A stretch of 64,000 bases of DNA, from positions 92,173 to 156,172 of the forward strand of contig NZ_BMOK01000008.1 of NCBI RefSeq assembly GCF_014647035.1, written 5' to 3'. Numbering within the stretch: the first letter of the stretch is position 1; each line of letters begins with the position of its first letter. Source of the DNA: Sporolactobacillus putidus (GTDB taxonomy: Bacteria; Bacillota; Bacilli; Bacillales; Sporolactobacillaceae). A model generated the notes under the pieces. It had not been told where the DNA came from, made no database searches, and was given only the letters and a program-made list of their open reading frames with translations. The position numbers and the translations under genes were made by a program. Positions 26,461 through 34,437 of this stretch are shown here, in pieces.

Positions 26461-27543
26461 GTGTTAAAGAAAAAGATGGCAGTATTGGTCTCATGTGTTG
26501 TTATTCTTGCAGGCATTCTATCAGGCTGCGGGAATAACGGAAGTGCAGGAAGTTCCAAGGCAAGCACTTATAAAGTTGCGATGGTTACTGGTGTTGGCGG
26601 CGTGAACGACAAATCGTTCAATCAGTCATCGTGGGAAGGTTTGACAAAGTTTGCCAAAGATAACGAATTAAAGACTGGTTCTGACGTAAAGTACCTGGAG
26701 TCTCAGCAGCCGACTGATTTTGCGCCGAACCTGAATTCATTGATTCAACAAAAATACAATCTGATTGTTGCGATCGGTTTTCAGATGCAGACGGATCTTC
26801 AGAATATTGCCCAGCAGCATCAGGATCAGCATTTTGCTTTGATTGACAGTGTGGCGGTCGATAAAAATAACAAGCCGCTGAAGAACGTAGCCAACCTTAC
26901 TTTTAAAGAACAGCAAGGTTCATTTCTGGTCGGCGTTGTTGCCGGGCTGACGACAAAAACTAATAAGGTTGGATTCGTCGGCGGCATCAATTCGGATCTG
27001 ATTAAGAAATTTGAAAGCGGGTTTAAGGCCGGCGTCAAGACAGTCAATCCGAATGCGCAGATTTTCGTACAGTATGCCGGGGACTTCAACGCACCGGACA
27101 AAGGGCAGAACATTGCGGCTACACTTTACGGCAAAGGTGCCGACATCATTTACGCAGCGGCCGGCAATACAGGAAACGGCGTATTTACCGAGGCTAAGTC
27201 GAGAGCGAAAAGCGGCCAGAAAGTTTGGGTTATTGGTGTGGACAAGGATCAATATGATGAAGGGCTTCCAGAAAATGTAACACTGACTTCCATGGTGAAA
27301 CGCGTCGACCAAGCTATTTATGACGCATCTGCTAAGGCAAAAGCCGGAAAATTCCCGGGCGGCCAGGTGCTTCAATACGGGTTGAAAGAAAACGGCGTCG
27401 GCATCGCTCCGACAATAAAAAATGTCAGCGCGTCCGTACTGGATCAAGTCAAGAAGTATCAGCAAAAGATCATTGACGGCAGCATCGTCGTGCCGACAAC
27501 CGATAAAGAATATAGCACTTATCTGGCTTCTCTATCAAAATAA
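26461..27543 (+). CDS. BMP/PnrA-family lipoprotein (nucleoside-type substrate-binding protein)
   Basis: A 360-residue lipoprotein with signal peptide and lipobox LSGC (Cys23), then the BMP fold. It shows VAMVTGVGGVNDKSFNQSSWEG, NLIVAIGFQMQ, NLTFKEQQGSFLVG, GFVGGINSDLIKKFESGFKAG and GADIIYAAAGNTGNGVF. Proteins of this family (PnrA, BmpA) bind purine or pyrimidine nucleosides and usually feed an ABC importer. No ATPase or permease lies next to it, so those may be elsewhere. The GTG start at 26461 follows AGGGGG. A nucleoside hydrolase-like gene downstream supports a nucleoside role. Confidence 0.9.
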   Translation: MLKKKMAVLVSCVVILAGILSGCGNNGSAGSSKASTYKVAMVTGVGGVNDKSFNQSSWEGLTKFAKDNELKTGSDVKYLESQQPTDFAPNLNSLIQQKYNLIVAIGFQMQTDLQNIAQQHQDQHFALIDSVAVDKNNKPLKNVANLTFKEQQGSFLVGVVAGLTTKTNKVGFVGGINSDLIKKFESGFKAGVKTVNPNAQIFVQYAGDFNAPDKGQNIAATLYGKGADIIYAAAGNTGNGVFTEAKSRAKSGQKVWVIGVDKDQYDEGLPENVTLTSMVKRVDQAIYDASAKAKAGKFPGGQVLQYGLKENGVGIAPTIKNVSASVLDQVKKYQQKIIDGSIVVPTTDKEYSTYLASLSK

Positions 27544-27548
27544 TCAAA

Positions 27549-27652
27549 GCTAGGCGGGACAAGATTTCAGGACAGCTGACCTTTAGCCGGTCCCCTGCCT
27601 GCTTATTAGAAAACTTGGCGAAGCCAAGCCCTGGCGCAGGCTGAGTCCTAGC
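27549..27652 (+). ncRNA. Unidentified structured RNA element (three-way junction)
   Basis: Six bases after the lipoprotein stop codon a compact fold can be drawn. The closing stem is GCTAGG (27549-27554) with CCTAGC (27647-27652). Inside are GGGAC (27556-27560) with GTCCC (27590-27594), and GCCTGC (27597-27602) with GCAGGC (27636-27641). The last carries an apical hairpin CTTGGC-GAA-GCCAAG (27614-27628). This is more order than a simple terminator needs. It matches no riboswitch consensus I know. It could regulate the nucleoside hydrolase downstream or stabilise the lipoprotein mRNA. Confidence 0.35.
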
Positions 27653-27707
27653 TGCCCTTATACTATAATCCTTAAAATTTTTATACTTTCCTATAGTGTA
27701 AAAAAAG

Positions 27708-27752
27708 AACGGTGGACGGGAAACGCACATTTTTGTCCACCGTTTGTTTTTT
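27708..27752 (+). terminator. Intrinsic terminator upstream of the nucleoside hydrolase
   Basis: Arms AACGGTGGAC (27708-27717) and GTCCACCGTT (27735-27744) with a 17-base loop, followed by TGTTTTTT. It is 71 bases before the start of the next gene, so it either ends the lipoprotein transcript or works as an attenuator for the hydrolase. Confidence 0.75.
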
Positions 27753-27814
27753 ATTCATCACACCCGGAGCAATCCATCTTGAAACATCTAAATCTACCTA
27801 CAGGAGAGAACAGA

Positions 27815-28753
27815 ATGGACAAAAAAGCACTCTACTTTATTCACGATGCGGACGTGGATGACCTTGTGTCGCTTTTTCTGCTGACGCAAATGGAAAATAT
27901 CAGCTTAAGCGGCGTTTCCGTCATCCCGGCCGACGGTTATCTGACGCCCGGCATTGAGGCGAGCCGGAAAATAATTGATCGTTTCGGAAGGGAAACAGTC
28001 GAAGTGGCCCGTTCTAATTCCCGGGGAATGAATCCTTTTCCAAAGGAATGGCGGATGCGCTCTTTCTATGTCAATGCACTCCCTATTCTGAATGAATCGG
28101 GAGACATGAAAACACCTGTAAGCGCACTTCACGGACATGAACACCTGATTCAACAAGCGAGGAATGCCGACGAGCCGCTGACGATTCTCTGCACCGGCCC
28201 GCTTTCGGACGTCGCACGCGCGCTTGATCAGGCACCTGATATTGAAGAGAAAATTGATCAACTGATTTGGATGGGCGGCACATTAAATCCGATCGGCAAC
28301 GTTCAGGAGCCTGAGCATGACGGTTCGGCCGAATGGAACGCCTTCTGGGATCCGGAGGCTGTCGCGAGAGTCTGGCAGAGCAGCCTGAACATCCGGATGG
28401 TGGCTCTCGAAAGCACCAATCAGGTCCCGCTGACGATCCCGATCCGCAACCACTGGGCTTCATTGCGCAAATATGACGGACTTGATTTTATCGGACAGTG
28501 CTACGCCTCCGTTCCGCCTCTTGTCCACTTTGAAAATAACGCGACTTACTATCTATGGGATGTTCTGACCACCATGGCCTCGGGAAACCCGGATCTGGTC
28601 AAAACAAAGAAAGTCCTAACCAAGGTTCATGTAGAAGAACCCAGCCAGGGCAAAATCGAGGCTGCTGAAGACGGCCGCCCGGTCGAAGTAGTTTATGACG
28701 TTGACAGGGAAGCTTTCTTTGAATCGATTATCGATTTAGCCAAAAAAGCTTGA
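27815..28753 (+). CDS. Nucleoside hydrolase-like protein (IunH family)
   Basis: A 312-residue member of the inosine-uridine nucleoside hydrolase family, which cleaves N-glycosidic bonds using a Ca-bound Asp cluster. The N-terminal motif reads HDADVDDL, keeping the Asp cluster in slightly altered form. ILCTGPLSDVARAL and EWNAFWDPEAV (the NxxxDPE region) are present. Near residue 245 the usual active-site His-Asp-Pro reads YLWDVLT, so the Asp is kept but the His is replaced by Trp. Start ATG 27815 follows AGGAGAGAA. It lies behind a nucleoside-type lipoprotein gene. Activity on an atypical nucleoside or ribosyl compound is likely. Confidence 0.85.
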   Translation: MDKKALYFIHDADVDDLVSLFLLTQMENISLSGVSVIPADGYLTPGIEASRKIIDRFGRETVEVARSNSRGMNPFPKEWRMRSFYVNALPILNESGDMKTPVSALHGHEHLIQQARNADEPLTILCTGPLSDVARALDQAPDIEEKIDQLIWMGGTLNPIGNVQEPEHDGSAEWNAFWDPEAVARVWQSSLNIRMVALESTNQVPLTIPIRNHWASLRKYDGLDFIGQCYASVPPLVHFENNATYYLWDVLTTMASGNPDLVKTKKVLTKVHVEEPSQGKIEAAEDGRPVEVVYDVDREAFFESIIDLAKKA

Positions 28754-28854
28754 ACTGCCCAAACAGCCATCTGAAAATAACCGGCACAGTCGATTAAGAA
28801 GAACCAATCACGGAAGGGACTTTCTTTAAGGGGAATCCGAGTCCCAGCCCTGAA

Positions 28855-28899
28855 AAGAACTGGAGCGAAGTCTATCTACTTCGCTCCAGTTCTTCGTTT
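28855..28899. terminator. Bidirectional terminator between convergent genes
   Basis: A perfect 17-bp stem (28855-28871 with 28878-28894; core CTGGAGCGAAGT) with a 6-base loop, A-rich on the left and T-rich on the right. It lies between the nucleoside hydrolase and the phosphoribosyltransferase, which are convergent. Confidence 0.9.
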
Positions 28900-28969
28900 T
28901 TAAGAGGCCTATCAAATAGTCTCTTTTTAATGATGGCACAGAAAAAGATCTTTCTGCCTGAATCAATAC

Positions 28970-29521
28970 TTATTTCGCTGCTTCAACCGGAAAAACCGGA
29001 AGCTTTTCTAGATAGACAATGTCTTTACGATCCGCCGCGTCGCCTTCCGCCAGAATAGCAGCCCTCCCGGCTATCTGGCCGCCCGCTTTCGTGACGAGCG
29101 ATTCCAGTGCTTTAATGGATTCGCCGGTGCTGATGACGTCGTCTACGATCAAAATGCGTTTCCCTTTAATGAGCTCGCTTTCCTCTTTATCCAGACACAG
29201 CACCTGTTTTTTCTGAGTGGTGATGGAAAAAACTTCTGTTACAAAAGGCTCGGCCATATAAGGCTTGATGCTTTTTCTTGCCACAAAGTAGCGTTTCATA
29301 CCCAACACACGGGACAGTTCCTGAACAAGCGGAATGCCCTTTGCTTCCGCTGTCATCAGATAATCCGCTTCTGGAATCTTTTTCTTCAGCTCTTGAGCGG
29401 CATGAATGACGAGTTCTGAATCGCCCAGGATTACAAAACTGGCAATATCCAGGTCATCATTGATTCGAATAATCGGCAATTTACGTTCAATGCCAGCGAC
29501 TTTTAGGTTATAAAAAGGCAT
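28970..29521 (-). CDS. Phosphoribosyltransferase (Apt/Xpt-like)
   Basis: A 183-residue type I phosphoribosyltransferase. The PRPP-binding loop reads ILIVDDVISTGES (about residues 121-133) and an early YLMTAEAKGIPLVQELS resembles the Apt/Xpt hood region. It would join a purine base to PRPP in the cytoplasm. Being convergent with a nucleoside hydrolase-like gene and a nucleoside-type lipoprotein, it could recycle the released base. No purine riboswitch was seen upstream. The precise base is unknown. Confidence 0.85.
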   Translation of the reverse strand: MPFYNLKVAGIERKLPIIRINDDLDIASFVILGDSELVIHAAQELKKKIPEADYLMTAEAKGIPLVQELSRVLGMKRYFVARKSIKPYMAEPFVTEVFSITTQKKQVLCLDKEESELIKGKRILIVDDVISTGESIKALESLVTKAGGQIAGRAAILAEGDAADRKDIVYLEKLPVFPVEAAK

Positions 29522-29817
29522 CTTTGGTTTCTCCCTGATTCATGGGCTATAAGAGACGGATCACTCACTTCTCTTTTCACCCGGATTGTCAAATGGTTTA
29601 AGACGTTTATTTTAGATAGTTCCAACTTTTTTACCAAAAAATTATATCATTAGAAGATTTTCAGAGCAAGATGATTAAAGGTCTTGATGCCACCCGGTTA
29701 CCTGATATTAATAGATACTGATGATCCCGTTAGCTCATGATCAGTCACTATCTGTCTCGTTGCACAGCTTTATGCAGATGATGGAAAAGTTCCCAATCCA
29801 CCTTTAATTCAGAGATT
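29522..29817. other. Intergenic region upstream of the phosphoribosyltransferase
   Basis: About 300 bases with no supported gene, riboswitch or terminator; it should hold the promoter of the minus-strand phosphoribosyltransferase and then merges into the tandem repeat array. Confidence 0.35.
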
Positions 29818-30217
29818 AACGCCCCAAGATGTCGAAGATTCGCCCTGAACTCGGGGACAATCGCCCTAAGATGTCGAAGATTCGCCCTAAACTCGGGGAC
29901 AATCGCCCCAAGGCGTTGAAGATTCGCCCTAAACTCCAAGATTATCGCCCCAAGGCAAAGGAATCGCCCTAAACTCGAGGACAATCGCCCCAAAACGTCG
30001 AAGATTCGCCCTGAACTCGAGGACAATCGCCCCAAAACGTCGAAGATTCGCCCTGAACTCGGGGACAATCGCCCCAAGGCAAAGGAATCGCCCTAAACTC
30101 GGGGACAATCGCCCCAAAGCGTTGAAGATTCGCCCTGAACTCGGGGACAATCGCCCCAAGGCGTTGAAGATTCGCCCTGAACTCGAAGATTATCGTCCCA
30201 AGGCGTTGAAGATTCGC
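29818..30217. repeat. Tandem array of nine 42-bp (40-bp variant) units
   Basis: Full units begin at 29838, 29880, 29922, 29962, 30004, 30046, 30086, 30128 and 30170, with partial units on both sides. Each unit has two related halves, one starting ATTCGCCCTGAACTC and one ATCGCCCCAAGGCG, so CGCCC recurs about every 20 bases. Units 3 and 6 are 40 bp long and share GGCAAAGG. The 42-bp period keeps several frames open on both strands, producing low-complexity ORFs that I do not accept as genes. Similar arrays occur between genes in other Bacillaceae to my knowledge; their role is not established. Confidence 0.85.
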
Positions 30218-30384
30218 TTTTTAGAAATAAAGCATTCAGCCTATCCTTTTAAAAATTCAAATCTGAATGAGTTAAAGGGATACTCATTTAATAGATTTCA
30301 CTATCTCTAGTGACGGCAGGCTATAAAATCAAAGCTGATCTTGATTCTCGTTCCTATTGATGCAGACTGGCCCCACACGATGTT

Positions 30385-31683
30385 TTACTCATGCGGTATT
30401 TCATTCTTCATGCCGCTGTGCCGATGCGACAGAGCACTATTCCACACTGTCCAAAGACTTTTCGAGTAAGATTCGCTTAAACTCTGCCGGGTGCTTACTC
30501 CCATAGCCATTAACCAGAAAATAAGCAGCCACATTGTTCCAAAGGATAAATCATAATCAACCATTGCATGCCCGAAGATCGCGGCCAATGCTAAAACAAC
30601 GCCAATCCGACGTTCTTTTGGCTCATTTGATTTAAAAATCAGGAATATAAGCAACGCTAACACGAGGACATAGACGGATAGACCAACCCAGCCTATCTCA
30701 ATAAGAAATTCGAGAAAACCATTGTGGACTTGATCTAAACCATTACCTCGATTCGCATATTTCGGATAATAAATCGTCCAGCTTTTCCCACCGAATCCAA
30801 ACAATGGAGAATTTTTACTCATTGAGAGCGCATCTTTGTAGAAGGATTCTCGGGCAATCGCAGTAGATGCGTGAGGACTTATACTGGCAAAACGGGTCGT
30901 TAAACTTGAAAATCCATTAAAATCTATATGTTTATCCATAGATAATAGATTGAATACACCCAGTGACAAACCAAGAACAAGAAGCGAAATGAAAATGATT
31001 TTTTTCCACTTTTTATATAGTAATAGCAACGCGAGAACAAATGTGGCCCCAAAAAAGATGTACGTTCCCCTGGAAAAGGTAAGCATAATAATGCCGGCAT
31101 ATCCGGCAAGAAGTAAGATGATTAGACCATCCCGCCAGGTTAACGCTTTTTGGTAAATAAAAGCGGCTAATGTATAAAACCAATAAGCGCCCATAATGGC
31201 ACCGAATGTGTTCGGATAGCGTACAGGACCGCATGATCGCGGTTCGACACACCCGACCATAGACGTTTGAAGATGAAGGACACCGAATATATTGGCCACA
31301 GCAAACATAAGAAAAGCAATGCCTAATGAGTTAAAAATGTACGGATAAAGTTTGCTAATCCTGGGTGATTCTTTCGTCCATATTAATAAAAGGAAAAAGA
31401 ACGCATAGGTAAAAAATCGGAATATATTTTGTCCATTGCCTTCCTGATTTAAAGCAAACGGAACGGCGGCCACATACATCAGCGGAAGCAGCAGGACCAG
31501 AAAATACAGCCTGTTTTTTATTAACACCTGACGTTCTCTGATCCAATACCACAATAGATTAAGAATAAATAATACAGAAATGACCCATTCCCACATTTTT
31601 ATATTCGATTCGTAGAAAAGACCCCATTGAAAAGGTGAAATCATAAAGACGATGCTTAAACAAATAAAGGTAAACCAGTTCAT
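30385..31683 (-). CDS. O-antigen ligase/polymerase-like membrane protein (Wzy_C family)
   Basis: A 432-residue protein with about ten to twelve hydrophobic helices and a large extracellular loop around residues 240-330. That loop holds FGFGGKSWTIYYPKY and VHNGFLEFLIEIGWVG, the signature region of O-antigen ligases and related polymerases (compare HNxxLxxLxExG). The upstream helices include MLTFSRGTYIFFG, also typical. It would join or extend lipid-linked glycans outside the cell. It stands alone, away from the glycan cluster at 57-64 kb. Confidence 0.85.
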   Translation of the reverse strand: MNWFTFICLSIVFMISPFQWGLFYESNIKMWEWVISVLFILNLLWYWIRERQVLIKNRLYFLVLLLPLMYVAAVPFALNQEGNGQNIFRFFTYAFFFLLLIWTKESPRISKLYPYIFNSLGIAFLMFAVANIFGVLHLQTSMVGCVEPRSCGPVRYPNTFGAIMGAYWFYTLAAFIYQKALTWRDGLIILLLAGYAGIIMLTFSRGTYIFFGATFVLALLLLYKKWKKIIFISLLVLGLSLGVFNLLSMDKHIDFNGFSSLTTRFASISPHASTAIARESFYKDALSMSKNSPLFGFGGKSWTIYYPKYANRGNGLDQVHNGFLEFLIEIGWVGLSVYVLVLALLIFLIFKSNEPKERRIGVVLALAAIFGHAMVDYDLSFGTMWLLIFWLMAMGVSTRQSLSESYSKSLWTVWNSALSHRHSGMKNEIPHE

Positions 31684-32021
31684 GACAGACCTCCTTAGGG
31701 AGCGCTTTGCTTTAGTTTCTACAAACCCGATCGATTTTTTCTACTATAAACGGAAAGAGTTATGAATCTTGTTAAGATCCTAGTAGTGTACAAGTACACA
31801 ATAAATTCGTGAATCCTGTGTCATTATGTCCCCCGGAGTATGTGTAATGATTTTTTGTCTAACCTACTACTGTTATACCTTTTTTCGCAGAAAGAAAAAA
31901 GATTCGAGAATATTCATCCATTCCTCGAATCAAAATTTACCAGGCGGTGCATCGCCCCACATATTAGGTTCTGTAAAACGAGACAATCTACAGCTGCTGT
32001 CTTCGAATTCACCCGATCACC
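31684..32021. other. Intergenic region with small inverted repeat and a terminator
   Basis: A short inverted repeat GTGTAC-AA-GTACAC at 31786-31799 could be a regulator site for the O-antigen ligase-like gene. The minus-strand terminator listed separately lies at 31895-31931. Nothing else was recognised in these 338 bases. Confidence 0.4.
31895..31931 (-). terminator. Terminator of the permease/nitrilase operon
   Basis: Arms GATTCGAG (31901-31908) and CTCGAATC (31924-31931); on the minus strand the hairpin is followed by TTTTTTCTTTC. It lies about 90 bases after the nitrilase stop codon. Confidence 0.7.
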
Positions 32022-32843
32022 TTAGTATTTCTTGCAAACCATACTATACGTATCCGGTTTACGGTCCTTAAAAATAGTGTAATAGCCCGACTTTAATTTA
32101 AGCGATAATTCATAATCAAGTTCTGCAAAAATGTAGCCTTCTTTTTCTTCGTTCAGTTCTCTAATCGGTTCACCGAGAGGGCCAACAATTTTGCTTCTTC
32201 CGAAAAACCCAAGCGTCGTATCGAAGCCAATACGATTTGCCGCCGCGATATAAACAATGTTGTCCATTGCCCGTGCCCTCGTAACAAGATCCCAGTCCGC
32301 TTCATACGGTTTCTCCCAATTTGTAGAAATCACAAGAAGATCGGCGCCGCGAAGGGCATAAGTCCTTGCTGCTTCGGGAAATGATGTATCATAACAGATC
32401 ATCATTCCTATTTTTCCAATTGATGAGTGGATTAGGGTATATTCGCAGCCAGAACGAAAATAGGTTTTCTCATTTCCAAAAAGGTGAACCTTCCGATACA
32501 CGCCCAATACGTTTCCATTATCATCAATAAAGACAGAAGAGTTGTACAAAACATCAGTAAGAGTGGAATCCTGTTCTGGAAAACCATAAATCACATGAAC
32601 CCCGTGTTTCTTGGCATACGCCCCTATCCGTTTCATACTTTTGCCATACGGTACTACTTCGGCAAGAGCATGGAACTCTTCGTTACACTCATATCCCGAT
32701 GCGATGAGTTCGGGGAAAACAATGAGGTTCGTTTCCGGATGTTCGATCATTACTGTATCGATATAACTTTCCATTTTGCTGATGTTTTCATCTACATGGT
32801 ACATGACCGGCTCCATCTGAACACAAGACACGTTCACTTTCAT
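32022..32843 (-). CDS. Carbon-nitrogen hydrolase (nitrilase superfamily)
   Basis: A 273-residue nitrilase-superfamily amidase. The catalytic triad is visible: Glu in VFPELIASG, Lys in YRKVHLFG and Cys in MICYDTSFPEAAR. Length and order suit omega-amidase/beta-ureidopropionase-type branches. The ATG at 32843 has a GGAGGGGG site; an upstream ATG at 32861 has none. It follows an APC permease by 29 bases and a GabT-like aminotransferase further up, so it may hydrolyse an amide derived from an imported amino compound. Confidence 0.9.
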   Translation of the reverse strand: MKVNVSCVQMEPVMYHVDENISKMESYIDTVMIEHPETNLIVFPELIASGYECNEEFHALAEVVPYGKSMKRIGAYAKKHGVHVIYGFPEQDSTLTDVLYNSSVFIDDNGNVLGVYRKVHLFGNEKTYFRSGCEYTLIHSSIGKIGMMICYDTSFPEAARTYALRGADLLVISTNWEKPYEADWDLVTRARAMDNIVYIAAANRIGFDTTLGFFGRSKIVGPLGEPIRELNEEKEGYIFAELDYELSLKLKSGYYTIFKDRKPDTYSMVCKKY

Positions 32844-32872
32844 GAGTGACCCCCTCCCCAAATTATAGAATC

Positions 32873-34270
32873 CTATATTTGTTCCGTGTTCGGATTCTCT
32901 TGCAGACTATTGTGTTGCTTAACAAAAATATAAAAGACAAGAGAGATAATAAGCCAGGCAAGAAATATAATGGGCAATACGGCCATCGGGAATGCAGGGA
33001 AGGGATAGACACTTCCGATCAGCGGTATGCACAGCAAGATGAACGAAAGTGCTGCCGTGACGATATGGGACCATTTCAGTTCCTTTAATTTATAAAGAAG
33101 AAGAGGCGCTGAGACCGTCACAAGCAGATAGTTAATTAAAAATCCGTAAACAGCCATACTTCCCGTCCAGTTGTACACATCCATGTTTGAACTTCTGAGC
33201 CATTCCAGGACAACAGGAATACCTCCTACGACAATGGAACAAACCATGATGGCGATGTACGGAGTTTTGTTAGTCTTGTGGCACTTGCTTATGGCATCAG
33301 GTAAATACCCCTCATGACTCATATGAAGCATGACTCTGGCCGCCGCCGTTATCGAAGCCACGCCGCAAGACCAGAAACTGACCATGGCGCCTATTGAAAT
33401 TAAAAAACCGAGAATGCCAACGTGACTTTGCTGCGCAAGATAAGTGAGCGGTGCAGTTGATTCACCCAGAGAGGTTTTACTGCCCGCAAATCCCATGACC
33501 ATGATCAAGGACATGACCACAAAGAATATTCCTACGAAAACGCCGCTTCCAATGACTGCACGCGGTATGTTACGCAGCGGTTCTTTGGCTTCCCGCCCCA
33601 TTGCCGTCGCACTTTCAAAACCGACAAAACTGAAGAAGGCAAAAACAAGTCCTAATCTTATGCTGTCAAAAGACACGCCTTTAAGATTAAACTGGGAAGT
33701 TCCAAGGTTGAACCCATGATGGATCAAAACGAGAAGCCCCAAAAGAGTGATTAACGTCACAGAAATGGCTTCAAAAACGAGCATAACTTTAGCCGAAAGT
33801 TCAACACCCTTATAGGTCATAAACCATGCCACTGCGGTACCCATGATAATAATCAGGGCAGGTGAAAGCTGAATACCTGCATAGGCAAGCAGATTATTGG
33901 CATAGTTTGCAAAACCACAAAGCACTGCACTTCCGGTTACTAAGTAAGAGAATACCAAACCACTTCCGGAAACAAATCCGCCTGCGGAACCGATACCCTC
34001 TGAAATATAAGTATACAGAGCGCCTGTTGTGGCAGAACGCTTAGAGAATACGTTTATTTGCAAACTTAATAGAATGATGGCTAACGTTGCAAACACATAT
34101 GCGATCCATGTAGCATTACCGGAAGTAGCAAAGACAACAGGTATGGTTATCGCCGGTGTCGCGGTCGGAGCAATATTTGCGATAGACTGACCAAGAACTT
34201 CGATGAATGAAAGACATTGTGAACGGAGCCCGCTTTTTTCTGAAGGTGCGTTGACCATTGAATGACTCAT
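32873..34270 (-). CDS. APC family amino acid permease
   Basis: A 465-residue permease with about twelve transmembrane helices. The amino acid/polyamine/organocation hallmarks include SIANIAPTATPAITIPVVFA in helix 1, RSATTGALYTYISEG, and GFESATAMGREAKEPLRNIPRAV after helix 6. The ATG at 34270 has an AGGGGATG site, unlike the frame's more distal start. It precedes the nitrilase gene in a probable two-gene operon downstream of the GabT-like gene. The substrate is probably an amino acid or amine. Confidence 0.9.
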   Translation of the reverse strand: MSHSMVNAPSEKSGLRSQCLSFIEVLGQSIANIAPTATPAITIPVVFATSGNATWIAYVFATLAIILLSLQINVFSKRSATTGALYTYISEGIGSAGGFVSGSGLVFSYLVTGSAVLCGFANYANNLLAYAGIQLSPALIIIMGTAVAWFMTYKGVELSAKVMLVFEAISVTLITLLGLLVLIHHGFNLGTSQFNLKGVSFDSIRLGLVFAFFSFVGFESATAMGREAKEPLRNIPRAVIGSGVFVGIFFVVMSLIMVMGFAGSKTSLGESTAPLTYLAQQSHVGILGFLISIGAMVSFWSCGVASITAAARVMLHMSHEGYLPDAISKCHKTNKTPYIAIMVCSIVVGGIPVVLEWLRSSNMDVYNWTGSMAVYGFLINYLLVTVSAPLLLYKLKELKWSHIVTAALSFILLCIPLIGSVYPFPAFPMAVLPIIFLAWLIISLVFYIFVKQHNSLQENPNTEQI

Positions 34271-34437
34271 TTTTTCATCCCCTAATAGAGTTGTCTTTAA
34301 CAGCACCTTGTATTTTCTAACGCAATATTGCAAAATTAACCATCATTTTTCTCTATTTCAAACCTACAGATCAATGTTTGTCAGTGATTGGTAAGCTTTC
34401 TATTGTTTTCATCTGCCTTGTTGGTTACACGAACTGT

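Noticed and set aside
29522..29820. Purine riboswitch upstream of the phosphoribosyltransferase
   Set aside because: The conserved core bases and the three-stem layout could not be found on the minus strand.
29818..30217. CRISPR array
   Set aside because: Units are contiguous tandem repeats without unique spacers, and no cas gene is near.
29748..30310. Three repetitive ORFs (109, 76 and 62 residues) across the 42-bp repeats
   Set aside because: The repeat length is a multiple of three, so several frames stay open on both strands; no ribosome binding site and low-complexity products.
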